Assembly (NCBI RefSeq): GCF_046557915.1
Contig: NZ_JBHEBG010000004.1
Span: 434,001 to 498,000 of the forward strand
DNA length: 64,000 bases
Reading direction: 5' to 3'
DNA from: JBHEBG01 sp046557915
GTDB taxonomy: Bacteria > Bacteroidota > Bacteroidia > Flavobacteriales > Flavobacteriaceae
Shown here: one piece after another, positions 15,891 through 24,338 of the stretch
Layout: each line of letters starts with the position of its first letter
Position numbering within the stretch: the first letter of the stretch is position 1
Made by a program: the position numbers and the translations under genes
Notes under the pieces: generated by a model
Seen by the model: only the letters and a program-made list of their open reading frames with translations
Database searches by the model: none
Told to the model about the DNA's origin: nothing

Positions 15891-16406
15891 TTAGATTTTT
15901 TTCATCTGTTGCTGCATCATCCGTATCTGCTCGGTAAGCATATTGTTCTTGTCCAATTTCTTGGCTTCCTGTAGTAATTGGGTAGCTTCGCGTTTACGGC
16001 GTTTTTGCATAGAAATACCGGCCAAACTTAATTTGGCCATGGCAATATCATAATCCATGGTAAGTCCAAGTTTCAATGCCTTTTTAAAGTATTTTTCCGC
16101 CTGGGTAAGGTTCTTTTGTGAAAAAATAATACCGTGGAGGTAATTATAATATCCCTGTTGTTTTTTAATTAGGGCAGCTTCCGGATTTTTTATTTTGGAC
16201 AGCCACTTTTGTGTACCTTCCAAATCTTGCTTTCGCATCCTAAGAAATGCCAAAAGGATCATTTCATTACGGAAATAAAGAAATACAAAGATCAGGGAAA
16301 GCAAAATCAAAAATATTCCGTTTCCAATGTTGCCTTCCACAAATTGATATACGGCGTACGCAATTATCAAAGCAGCTATTACTAGTTTAATATTTTTATT
16401 GAACAT
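15891..16406 (-). CDS. Membrane protein with two N-terminal helices and a TPR-like tail
   Basis: The product has 171 residues. Two hydrophobic helices (about 7-25 and 28-45, with a DUF2892-like GNIGNG turn) are followed by a cytoplasmic helical region: FSQKNLTQAEKYFKKALKLGL and AMAKLSLAGISMQKRRKREATQLLQEAKKLD are consistent with one or two tetratricopeptide repeats. It probably scaffolds protein contacts at the inner membrane. It begins one base before the stop of the upstream secreted protein gene (16408), so they form a two-gene operon, convergent with the transglycosylase gene. Confidence 0.7.
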   Translation of the reverse strand: MFNKNIKLVIAALIIAYAVYQFVEGNIGNGIFLILLSLIFVFLYFRNEMILLAFLRMRKQDLEGTQKWLSKIKNPEAALIKKQQGYYNYLHGIIFSQKNLTQAEKYFKKALKLGLTMDYDIAMAKLSLAGISMQKRRKREATQLLQEAKKLDKNNMLTEQIRMMQQQMKKI

Positions 16407-16407
16407 A

Positions 16408-17292
16408 TTATTCTTCTATTAATTCGTAGGTAATCGTAGATTTTATCTTGGTAGGTATTTCTTGTTCCCCAAGTTGGGTTATTGTAGAAAAACCTTCGGA
16501 CAAACCTTCAACTTCCATTTTTTGGATAAAACCAGAATCCAAATTGGCCGTTATTTTAGTTTGTTGTGTACCATTAAGGAGCATGGTGGTAGCAGGTTCC
16601 TTAATATCCATTACCACTTCGGCCTTACCACTTATCATCGCCTGGGCAGCCGTTATTTCATCCAAAGCCCAGGAATTTTTTGTATTAAGCTTGCCCGTAT
16701 AGCTATTTTCCCATGTGCTGCCAACACTTACAGGCTCATCTGGATATATATAGGTCATTTGCTTGTAACTGTTGGATAGCGCTTCGGAGCCAAACTCCTT
16801 TTCCAAGGATTTCTTCATTAGGTTCAGAGAAAACTCGTCTTCAATACCAGAGGCGTCCGCCATTTTGGAAACCAAACTATCCCCGCCAATAACCTGAAGG
16901 ATGTCTCCGGTTCTGGCCAAAGTAAGCATTACCGGACTGTTAAGGAGGCTGTTAAAAATTTTGGATTGCATGTCTCCTTCTATTACCTCACTGGCCTTTA
17001 CGTTCATCAATTCTCCCTGTATACTGGATGTCATACTTAGATTAAGGTCTTTGAAACGCAGTTCAATTTCATAACTGTCTTTTGCCAGAGCTACAACCTT
17101 AAACTCTAAAATACCATTGATTACATTTGTAATCTCGTGGGCAGCACCCTCTAGTTCCTGGGTAATAATCTGCACCGCATCTTGTTTTACGGTAAATACC
17201 TCGCCTTGCTTCAAATTATACTGCAGGGAAGTCTGTGCAAATAGGACGGAACTGTAAAGAAAAAGGATTAGGGGCGACAGTAAAAATTTCAT
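16408..17292 (-). CDS. Secreted protein, DUF6263-like
   Basis: The product has 294 residues from ATG 17292; the longer frame to 17370 would bury the signal peptide. The signal peptide is MKFLLSPLILFLYSSVLFAQ. The mature part alternates amphipathic beta strands: LQYNLKQGEVFTVKQDAVQIITQEL at its start, then YPDEPVSVGSTWENSY and the C-terminal GTQQTKITANLDSGFI. The 'LxxGxxYxxxQ...G...EI...VxVGDSWE' theme is that of DUF6263 proteins, which may resemble lipoprotein-localisation folds. Function unknown. Its promoter region abuts the rpmH promoter on the other strand. Confidence 0.65.
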   Translation of the reverse strand: MKFLLSPLILFLYSSVLFAQTSLQYNLKQGEVFTVKQDAVQIITQELEGAAHEITNVINGILEFKVVALAKDSYEIELRFKDLNLSMTSSIQGELMNVKASEVIEGDMQSKIFNSLLNSPVMLTLARTGDILQVIGGDSLVSKMADASGIEDEFSLNLMKKSLEKEFGSEALSNSYKQMTYIYPDEPVSVGSTWENSYTGKLNTKNSWALDEITAAQAMISGKAEVVMDIKEPATTMLLNGTQQTKITANLDSGFIQKMEVEGLSEGFSTITQLGEQEIPTKIKSTITYELIEE

Positions 17293-17362
17293 GTTTTGGA
17301 TGGCTTGTAATTCCACTGCGGCAAAAGTAATAAAAACAATTCGAAACATTTTTATATTTCGG

Positions 17363-17393
17363 TTTGGCAAAGCAAAAACTCTTCGTATATTTG
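17363..17393 (+). promoter_or_regulatory. Bacteroidota-type promoter for rpmH
   Basis: TTTG at 17363-17366 and TATATTTG at 17386-17393 with a 19-base spacer give a near-perfect -33/-7 pair, 72 bases before the rpmH ATG. Confidence 0.85.
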
Positions 17394-17465
17394 CGCCCAG
17401 ATTTTGCAGAGTATAATTGCAAGACTTTCAAATAGTATTTATAAGCACGGTTAAATTATTCTGGG

Positions 17466-17624
17466 ATGAAAAGAACATATCAGCCATCAAAGAGAAAAAG
17501 AAAGAACAAGCATGGCTTTAGGGAACGCATGGCGTCTGTGAATGGTAGAAAGGTTCTTGCCAGAAGAAGAGCCAAGGGAAGAAAAAAACTATCTGTATCC
17601 TCTGAGCTGAGACACAAAAAATAA
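17466..17624 (+). CDS. rpmH: 50S ribosomal protein L34
   Basis: This 52-residue gene is easily missed because of its size. It reads MKRTYQPSKRKRKNKHGFRE at the start and then contains RMASVNGRKVLARRRAKGR, the invariant L34 core, ending in a short basic tail (SELRHKK). L34 is a late-assembling protein of the large subunit. A strong TTTG/TATATTTG promoter lies upstream and a hairpin terminator separates it from carB. The usual rnpA and dnaA neighbours are absent, as is common in Bacteroidota. Confidence 0.97.
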   Translation: MKRTYQPSKRKRKNKHGFRERMASVNGRKVLARRRAKGRKKLSVSSELRHKK

Positions 17625-17648
17625 TGACGATATTCTTTAAAATAAATT

Positions 17649-17682
17649 GGTGTTACTTTTCTAAAAGTAGCACCTTTTTTTT
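17649..17682 (+). terminator. Terminator between rpmH and carB
   Basis: GGTGTTACTTTT pairs with AAAAGTAGCACC (one G-U) and eight T follow. Confidence 0.9.
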
Positions 17683-17714
17683 GTCCAATAAATTGATATA
17701 CAAACCATAGAAAA

Positions 17715-20567
17715 ATGCCGAAAAGAAAAGATCTGAAGTCTATTTTAATTATTGGTTCCGGTCCCATCATAATTGGGCAGGCCTGCGAATTTGATTATTC
17801 TGGCTCCCAATCCCTTCGTTCCTTACGCGAAGATGGGATAGAGACAATCCTAATTAATAGCAACCCAGCTACTATTATGACCGACCCTACCATGGCCGAT
17901 CATGTATATCTTAAACCGCTGACTACTAAATCTATCATACAGATTTTGGAAGAACATCCAAATATTGATGCGGTATTACCAACGATGGGTGGACAAACAG
18001 CACTAAACTTATGTATTGAGGCGGGGGAGAAAGGTATTTGGGAAGATTTTGGAGTGGAAATTATCGGCGTGGATATCGACGCCATAAATATTACGGAAGA
18101 TCGGGAGAAGTTTCGCGAGCTAATGCTGAAAATTGGCATAGGCATGGCTCCGCAGGCTACGGCGGCTTCATTTTTAAAAGGTAAAGAGATAGCCCAAGAA
18201 TTTGGTTTTCCTTTGGTAATACGCGCCTCTTATACCCTAGGAGGAGCGGGTGCATCCATTGTTTATAAACCCGAAGATTTTGATGAACTATTGAGTAGAG
18301 GCCTAGAAATATCCCCTATCCATGAGGTAATGATAGATAAGGCCCTTATGGGTTGGAAGGAATATGAGTTGGAATTGCTGCGCGATAAAAACGATAACGT
18401 GGTAATCATTTGCGCCATAGAAAACATGGATCCCATGGGAATCCATACCGGAGATTCCATTACGGTTGCCCCCGCCATGACCTTGTCCGACCGTACTTAC
18501 CAACGTATGCGGGATATGGCCATAAAGATGATGCGTAGTATCGGCGATTTCGCAGGGGGATGTAATGTACAGTTCGCTGTTAGTCCGGATGAAAAAGAAG
18601 ATATTATTGCAATCGAAATCAACCCAAGAGTATCCAGGTCTTCGGCCTTGGCCTCCAAGGCAACCGGATATCCTATTGCAAAAGTAGCTTCCAAATTGGC
18701 CATCGGTTATAATTTGGACGAATTGGACAATCAGATCACCAAATCTACTTCCGCACTCTTTGAACCTACCTTAGACTATGTGATCGTTAAGATTCCACGT
18801 TGGAATTTTGATAAATTTGAGGGTTCCGATAGAACTTTGGGATTACAAATGAAATCTGTTGGAGAAGTTATGGGCATTGGGCGTTCCTTTCAGGAAGCAC
18901 TACATAAGGCCACCCAATCCCTGGAGATCAAGAGAAACGGCCTTGGCGCCGATGGCAAAGGGTATCGTGATTATGATCAGATAATCCAAAAACTTACCAT
19001 TGCAAGTTGGGACAGGGTCTTTGTAATCTATGATGCCATTCAACTAGGTATTCCTTTAAGTAGGATCCATGAAATTACCAAAATAGATATGTGGTTCTTA
19101 AAGCAATACGAGGAGCTACATTTCTTGGAAAAAGAAATTTCAAAATTTACGATAAAAACCTTGTCCAAGGAACTACTGCTAGAAGCCAAGCAAAAGGGCT
19201 TCGCCGACAGACAAGTGGCCCATATGTTAGACTGTTATGAGAGCGAAGTACATAAAAAGCGTTCTGATATGGGTATCAACAGGGTTTATAAATTGGTAGA
19301 TACCTGTGCCGCAGAATTTAAGGCAATGACACCCTATTACTATTCCACTTTTGAAGCGGAAATAGAAACACCCGATGGTAAGAAATATGTGGAAAACGAC
19401 AGTGTTGTTACCGATAGGAAGAAAATAGTGGTGCTAGGCTCCGGACCTAACCGTATTGGACAGGGAATAGAGTTCGATTACTGCTGTGTTCACGGGGTTT
19501 TGGCCGCTGCCGAATGCGGTTACGAAACAATTATGATCAATTGTAATCCGGAAACGGTCTCAACGGATTTCGACACAGCAGACAAGCTGTATTTTGAACC
19601 CGTTTTTTGGGAACATATCTACGATATTATTAGGCACGAAAAGCCCGAAGGGGTAATAGTTCAACTTGGTGGACAAACGGCCCTGAAGCTTGCAGAAAAA
19701 TTGGATAAATACGGGATTAAGATAATAGGGACAAGTTTTAAATCCCTGGATCTGGCCGAAGATAGGGGAAGCTTCTCTAAATTGCTGAAGGACAATGACA
19801 TTCCCTTCCCACAATTTGGCGTAGCGGAAACAGCCGATGAGGCCCTTCATCTTGCTGATGAACTCGATTTTCCACTCTTGGTACGACCTTCATATGTTTT
19901 AGGTGGGCAAGGGATGAAGATCGTGATCAATAAAGAGGAATTGGAAGCGCATGTTGTTGACTTGCTTAGGAAGATACCCAACAATAAATTGTTATTGGAC
20001 CACTATTTGGATGGCGCCATAGAAGCAGAGGCCGATGCAATTTGCGACGGGAAAGACATTTACATTATTGGTATTATGGAACATATAGAACCTTGCGGAA
20101 TACATTCGGGAGATTCCAATGCCACCCTACCTCCCTTTAACTTGGGCGAGTTTGTTATGCAACAGATAAAAGATCATACCAAAAAAATTGCCCTGGCCCT
20201 TAATACCGTAGGCCTTATCAATATACAATTTGCCATTAAGGATGATATGGTCTACATTATAGAGGCCAATCCAAGGGCATCCAGAACAGTTCCCTTTATA
20301 GCAAAAGCGTATAAAGAACCCTATGTAAACTATGCAACCAAGGTAATGCTAGGTGAAAAAAAGGTGAAAGACTTTAAGTTTAACCCGCAGTTAGAAGGAT
20401 TTGCGATAAAGCAACCTGTTTTTTCATTCAACAAGTTTCCCAATGTAAACAAAAATCTAGGCCCGGAAATGAAGAGTACCGGCGAAAGTATTCTGTTTAT
20501 AGATAGTTTAAAGGACGACGAGTTCTACAATCTGTACGCCCGTCGTAAGATGTATTTGAGCAAATAG
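17715..20567 (+). CDS. carB: Carbamoyl-phosphate synthase large subunit, lacking the C-terminal allosteric domain
   Basis: The product has 950 residues. Two homologous ATP-grasp halves are clear: first half with IGSGPIIIGQACEFDYSG, MGGQTALNLC and FPLVIRASYTLGGAG; second half with VLGSGPNRIGQGIEFDYCC, LGGQTALKLAEKL and FPLLVRPSYVLGGQGM. They phosphorylate bicarbonate and carbamate. The chain ends at ARRKMYLSK just after the second carbamate domain; the ~120-residue MGS domain that in E. coli CarB (about 1070 residues) binds UMP, IMP and ornithine is missing. carA is not adjacent. The product feeds pyrimidine and arginine synthesis. Confidence 0.97.
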   Translation: MPKRKDLKSILIIGSGPIIIGQACEFDYSGSQSLRSLREDGIETILINSNPATIMTDPTMADHVYLKPLTTKSIIQILEEHPNIDAVLPTMGGQTALNLCIEAGEKGIWEDFGVEIIGVDIDAINITEDREKFRELMLKIGIGMAPQATAASFLKGKEIAQEFGFPLVIRASYTLGGAGASIVYKPEDFDELLSRGLEISPIHEVMIDKALMGWKEYELELLRDKNDNVVIICAIENMDPMGIHTGDSITVAPAMTLSDRTYQRMRDMAIKMMRSIGDFAGGCNVQFAVSPDEKEDIIAIEINPRVSRSSALASKATGYPIAKVASKLAIGYNLDELDNQITKSTSALFEPTLDYVIVKIPRWNFDKFEGSDRTLGLQMKSVGEVMGIGRSFQEALHKATQSLEIKRNGLGADGKGYRDYDQIIQKLTIASWDRVFVIYDAIQLGIPLSRIHEITKIDMWFLKQYEELHFLEKEISKFTIKTLSKELLLEAKQKGFADRQVAHMLDCYESEVHKKRSDMGINRVYKLVDTCAAEFKAMTPYYYSTFEAEIETPDGKKYVENDSVVTDRKKIVVLGSGPNRIGQGIEFDYCCVHGVLAAAECGYETIMINCNPETVSTDFDTADKLYFEPVFWEHIYDIIRHEKPEGVIVQLGGQTALKLAEKLDKYGIKIIGTSFKSLDLAEDRGSFSKLLKDNDIPFPQFGVAETADEALHLADELDFPLLVRPSYVLGGQGMKIVINKEELEAHVVDLLRKIPNNKLLLDHYLDGAIEAEADAICDGKDIYIIGIMEHIEPCGIHSGDSNATLPPFNLGEFVMQQIKDHTKKIALALNTVGLINIQFAIKDDMVYIIEANPRASRTVPFIAKAYKEPYVNYATKVMLGEKKVKDFKFNPQLEGFAIKQPVFSFNKFPNVNKNLGPEMKSTGESILFIDSLKDDEFYNLYARRKMYLSK

Positions 20568-20585
20568 GGGTAAGGCGCCAGTTTT

Positions 20586-21365
20586 TTAGTCAGTTATTTG
20601 AATTGCATCGCAAGTCCCAATAAAGGGAACACCGGTGTCACCGAAAGCATAGGTGATAAGCCCAACATATACCTCATTGCCGTATGATGGTGCTTCTCCT
20701 GGTAGTTGTCCGGTGTCGTTGTATAATATCCAATTGTCCGCTACTGTAGTAAAATTAAGGTTAGGTAACTGCCAATATACGGTAAGCCCATTATTTTCAT
20801 CACCTACTATTCTAATATCGGCCCGTCCTTCAGGAACTGTATTGGCTCCAATATCGTTTACGGAAGAATCGCCGTTTACGGTATTTTTCCCTTCTATGGT
20901 AAAACCCGTTCCACCTCTGTGACCCACAACCACATGGGAAGAATTAATGGAGTTAAAATCGGTTACATGTACTTGTACCCCAGAAAATATATAGGGACTA
21001 CCAGTTGGCAAGGGGGCAGACTGCGAATCGTCCATGGTCCCTATCCCAATGTTTCTGGCGATAAATTGGAAAGGGAATGTAAGCGCTTTGGCATCTAACC
21101 GCCCTTGTTCTTCATTAAAATGAAGCGTTGTATTGTTTGTGTTGTCAGTGAGTTCCGCATAATACCTGCCTGCTGACCTTGTTACCTGAGGTAAGGCCAG
21201 CGCGTTGTTGGTGACATAGTCCACAAGGGATCCGGTACCATTAAACTCATCAACAAAATCCGCTGTATTGTTCTGTTCTTCCCCATCTTCATCCGGTGTT
21301 TGGGAGTCATCATCGGAACACGACAAAAATAGCGACAGGAAAAGTATAAGATAGTAGCGTTTCAT
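20586..21365 (-). CDS. Lipoprotein of unknown function
   Basis: The product has 259 residues. The lipobox is LFLSCSDDD (Cys about 16) followed by a long acidic linker (DDSQTPDEDGEEQNN), the usual surface-export signal style of flavobacterial lipoproteins. The mature domain is beta-rich with ENTNN-type turns, VVGHRGGTGFTIEGKNTV, IVGDENNGLTVYWQLPN and a C-terminal IGTCDAIQITD. One internal Cys near the end could pair with none visible, so no disulfide is predicted. It resembles concanavalin-like jelly-roll proteins in composition only. It converges on carB with an 18-base gap. Confidence 0.6.
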   Translation of the reverse strand: MKRYYLILFLSLFLSCSDDDSQTPDEDGEEQNNTADFVDEFNGTGSLVDYVTNNALALPQVTRSAGRYYAELTDNTNNTTLHFNEEQGRLDAKALTFPFQFIARNIGIGTMDDSQSAPLPTGSPYIFSGVQVHVTDFNSINSSHVVVGHRGGTGFTIEGKNTVNGDSSVNDIGANTVPEGRADIRIVGDENNGLTVYWQLPNLNFTTVADNWILYNDTGQLPGEAPSYGNEVYVGLITYAFGDTGVPFIGTCDAIQITD

Positions 21366-21448
21366 AGGTCTATAAAAACATCGATTGGGTCTTAAACAAA
21401 CGTTACTTCTAGAGAAATATTACTTTTTGATCCCTATTTGTAAAGCGC

Positions 21449-21472
21449 TAAAAGCCTCATAATTGAGGCTTT
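21449..21472 (-). terminator. Weak hairpin terminator after the DoxX-like gene
   Basis: AAAGCCTCA and TGAGGCTTT form a nine-base stem; on the minus strand it is followed by only TTTTA. It lies 31 bases past the stop of the gene ending at 21504. Confidence 0.45.
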
Positions 21473-21503
21473 AGACATAGAAGATAGACCTTTGGTGCCT
21501 ATT

Positions 21504-21887
21504 TTAGTTTTTGCTTTTTATTGGATCTTCGGATACCAGTTTAGAGAGCGAAAAAGCTGCAATGGCCATAACAAGATCCCTAACGGCAACATCAATATAA
21601 GTGCCGCTAAACAATAAAGTAAGGGCAATAAGTCCTAACCATGCCGATACGATAAGGGCGCCTATTTTGGTCTTGACGAGCACCAGAATCCCAGCTACAA
21701 TTTCTATTATCCCCACAACCACCATAAAGGCACCCGCTTCCATAGGTAACATATCTCCTAAACTAGGTGCAAGATATTGGGACCAATCGGTCAAAAGATT
21801 TAAAAACTTGTCCAATCCCGCAACAATAGGGACCAATCCAAAGGTGTATTTCAATAAGTTAACGGCTACTTCTTTGTTCGAATTCAT
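21504..21887 (-). CDS. DoxX-like four-helix membrane protein
   Basis: The product has 127 residues and four transmembrane helices. The first is preceded by NLLKYTFGLVPIVAGLDKFLNLLTDW, which matches the DoxX family theme (R/K-x-x-x-G-x-x-F-x-x-x-G-x-x-K-F), and helices 3-4 follow with SAWLGLIALTLL and RDLVMAIAAFSLSKL. DoxX/SURF4-type proteins act in membrane redox or thiol homeostasis in some species; the role here is unknown. It is divergent from an ECF sigma gene and the two share a 110-base promoter region holding a perfect palindrome. Confidence 0.75.
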   Translation of the reverse strand: MNSNKEVAVNLLKYTFGLVPIVAGLDKFLNLLTDWSQYLAPSLGDMLPMEAGAFMVVVGIIEIVAGILVLVKTKIGALIVSAWLGLIALTLLFSGTYIDVAVRDLVMAIAAFSLSKLVSEDPIKSKN

Positions 21888-21937
21888 TTTAGTTTCTTTT
21901 TGGTTTCTATTGTTTTGGATAGGCCATGGGTAAAAAG

Positions 21938-21955
21938 GTTACAAAACTTTGTAAC
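21938..21955. promoter_or_regulatory. Perfect 18-bp palindrome between divergent genes
   Basis: GTTACAAAACTTTGTAAC has two 8-base arms around a central AC. It lies 51 bases upstream of the DoxX-like ATG and 42 bases upstream of the sigma ATG, where a dimeric repressor or activator could govern both. No regulator gene is adjacent. Confidence 0.6.
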
Positions 21956-21996
21956 TTTTTTGGTGTAATTTCATCCAAAGAGTAAAACTAAAAGTG

Positions 21997-22674
21997 ATGA
22001 AAGCCATTAATCTATATGATTTTACCCGCAATACATTATCCGATGAGCAGGTTGTTAAACGTGTTTTGGCAGGGGAAAAAGAATTGTATGAACTTCTGAT
22101 GAGGCGTTATAATCAAAAACTGTACAGGGTTGTCATTGGGTATTTAAGGGATAAGCAAGATATTGAGGATGTTATGCAGGAAGCTTATTTAAAGGCTTAT
22201 GAGAAATTATATCAATTTCGATTCGATGCCAGTTTTTCCACATGGTTGATACGCATAGCCATAAACGAGGCGTTGATAAAAATTAGGCAGAGAGGCAAGT
22301 ACGTACCACTTAACACGGATTTAATTGGAAGGAATACCAAAAACTTGGAAACACATGAAAGTTTTGGCCCACTAGACCCCGAAAAAAAGTTCATTCAGAA
22401 AGAAACAGCGCTGATGTTGGAACAAACTATTCAAAAACTAGACTCAAAATACAGAGTTGTTTATATCCTTAGGACCGTTGAGGGGATGTCATTGAAGGAA
22501 ATCGGGGATTGCTTAAATCTTACTAATGCAAATGTGAAAGTACGACTACACCGCGCCAAGAAAATGGTAAAAGAGGAGTTATACCAATTATCGATAACCA
22601 AGGATGTTTTCGAGTTTGGGTCTACCAAATGCGATGTTCTTGTGGTGGAGGTAATGTCCAAGATATTGGTTTGA
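21997..22674 (+). CDS. ECF-family RNA polymerase sigma factor with a C-terminal extension
   Basis: The product has 225 residues from ATG 21997 (GTG 21994 is the alternative). Region 2 spans LYELLMRRYNQKLYRVVIGYLRDKQDIEDVMQEAYLKAYEKLYQFRFDASFSTWLIRIAINEAL. Region 4 has LDSKYRVVYILRTVEGMSLKEIGDCLNLTNANVKVRLHRAKKMV. About 30 residues follow (EFGSTKCDVLVVEVMSKIL), with a Cys in a 'F..T.CD..V..VM..I' pattern that recurs in a subgroup of these sigmas. No anti-sigma gene follows: the next gene is gnd on the other strand. It may therefore be controlled at transcription, by the upstream palindrome or by itself. Confidence 0.92.
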   Translation: MKAINLYDFTRNTLSDEQVVKRVLAGEKELYELLMRRYNQKLYRVVIGYLRDKQDIEDVMQEAYLKAYEKLYQFRFDASFSTWLIRIAINEALIKIRQRGKYVPLNTDLIGRNTKNLETHESFGPLDPEKKFIQKETALMLEQTIQKLDSKYRVVYILRTVEGMSLKEIGDCLNLTNANVKVRLHRAKKMVKEELYQLSITKDVFEFGSTKCDVLVVEVMSKILV

Positions 22675-22722
22675 AGCGTAAAAGATAACAGCAAACCGTA
22701 TAGAAAGCTGATTATAAATTAA

Positions 22723-24135
22723 CTATGCTCCCCAAGCTGTGTGAAAAATACCCTCCTTATCTGTCCGCTCATAGGTATGCGAACCAAAATGATCGCGCTG
22801 AGCCTGTATTAAATTTAATGGTAAACGACCAGATGTGTAAGCATCAAAATAGGTAAGTGAATTGGAGAGGCCGGGTAATGGCACTCCATTTTTAGCGGAA
22901 TAAGCAACCAATTCCCGCGCAGCATCGACCGTAGATTTAATCTTTTCCACAAAAGTTGGCGCCACTAATAAGTTGGGTAGCGTTGTATCACTGTTATAGG
23001 CCAGGGCAATATCTTCGAGAAGTCCAGCCCTAATGATACAACCAGCTCTCCATATTTTGGAAATAACCGCAAGGTCTAGATCATAACCATACTCCTTGGA
23101 GGCGTCCGCCAATTGATGTAACCCCTGGGCATAGGTAACAATAAATGAAAAGTATAGGGCTTCCTCGGCCATTTTTGCCAGTACATCTTTATCCATGGCA
23201 GTAGGGGTGGGTCTATCATAAAGCTTGTCGGCATTTACCCGCTCTTCTTTTAAGGCCGATATTTCTCGCATGCTTACTGCTATGTCTATGGATGGGATGG
23301 GTATCCCTAGATCCATGGCATTTTGAGATGTCCACTTTCCGGTACCTTTCTGTTTGGCCTTATCCAAAATTTTATCTACTAGGCGCCCAGGACCTTGGTC
23401 GTCTTCTTGTTTTAAAATCTCCGCGGTAATTTCAACTAAAAAAGATTGCAAACGACCGTTGTTCCATGCTGCAAAAGTTTCATGGAGTTCGTCGTTATTG
23501 AAATCGCCCGCTTTTTTTAGTAAATCGTAGATTTCCGAGGTAAGTTGCATTAGTCCATATTCAATGCCGTTGTGCACCATTTTTACATAGTTCCCGGCCG
23601 ATTTTGGACCTAGGTAGGCCACACAAGGTTCACCTTTGAATTTGGCGGCAACAGCCTCAAAAATTGGTTGTACCTCCCTATAACCGGGTTTAGACCCGCC
23701 TGGCATTATGCTTGGACCTTTACGGGCTCCTTTGGCACCACCCGAAACACCAGCCCCAAAGAAATGTATACCTTTGGATTGTAGATAAGCTTCACGTCTG
23801 TCGGTATCGGTAAAGAAAGAGTTTCCACCGTCAATGATAATATCGTCCTTTTCCAAATGTGGTAATAAATTTTCAATTACGGCGTCCACGATCTTTCCTG
23901 CGGGTACCAAGAGCATAATCTTTCTGGGTTGGGCCAAAGCGGCTACAAAAGTTACTATATCGGATGTAGCATCTACCCTTGCAGTATCGCCTCCTTCTTC
24001 TTGTAAGGCACTTACTTTTTCCTCATCCAGATCATAGCCAAAAGCTTTAAAGTTATTGTCGGCCACATTCAATATAAAATTACGCCCCATGACGCCAAGG
24101 CCTATCAAACCAAAATCGTATTTATCTTGTCCCAT
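22723..24135 (-). CDS. gnd: 6-phosphogluconate dehydrogenase (decarboxylating)
   Basis: The product has 470 residues, the length of the classical dimeric enzyme. N-terminal Rossmann GLIGLGVMGRNFILN, the substrate loop IIDGGNSFFTDTDRR, GAGVSGGAKGARKGPSIMPGG, and the catalytic YVKMVHNGIEYGLMQ (Lys and Asn) are present, as is the C-terminal QAQRDHFGSHTYERTD. It oxidises 6-phosphogluconate to ribulose 5-phosphate and CO2 with NADP+. It is divergent from zwf-pgl, so the three oxidative pentose phosphate enzymes share one locus. A 31-base inverted repeat lies 15 bases upstream of its ATG. Confidence 0.97.
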   Translation of the reverse strand: MGQDKYDFGLIGLGVMGRNFILNVADNNFKAFGYDLDEEKVSALQEEGGDTARVDATSDIVTFVAALAQPRKIMLLVPAGKIVDAVIENLLPHLEKDDIIIDGGNSFFTDTDRREAYLQSKGIHFFGAGVSGGAKGARKGPSIMPGGSKPGYREVQPIFEAVAAKFKGEPCVAYLGPKSAGNYVKMVHNGIEYGLMQLTSEIYDLLKKAGDFNNDELHETFAAWNNGRLQSFLVEITAEILKQEDDQGPGRLVDKILDKAKQKGTGKWTSQNAMDLGIPIPSIDIAVSMREISALKEERVNADKLYDRPTPTAMDKDVLAKMAEEALYFSFIVTYAQGLHQLADASKEYGYDLDLAVISKIWRAGCIIRAGLLEDIALAYNSDTTLPNLLVAPTFVEKIKSTVDAARELVAYSAKNGVPLPGLSNSLTYFDAYTSGRLPLNLIQAQRDHFGSHTYERTDKEGIFHTAWGA

Positions 24136-24149
24136 ATAATTATGTTGCA

Positions 24150-24180
24150 GTTACTTAACAAATTTGGTCTATTAAGTAAC
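24150..24180. repeat. Inverted repeat in the gnd-zwf divergent region
   Basis: GTTACTTAA at 24150-24158 and TTAAGTAAC at 24172-24180 are perfect nine-base arms around a 13-base spacer with AAATTT at its centre. In gnd mRNA it could form a hairpin just before the start; on DNA it could be an operator serving either gene. Confidence 0.55.
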
Positions 24181-24338
24181 AAAGTTGTAAATCAGATAAC
24201 CTAAATAAACTTTATCTTCGTTAAAGCTAAAATCAAAAATAATTTAAAATATCGACAATGGGGAAGTTTGTTAGATAAAGCAACACAGCGTAACTCCCTT
24301 GTTATATATTTATCGACCAACCACCATATCCAACTCAT

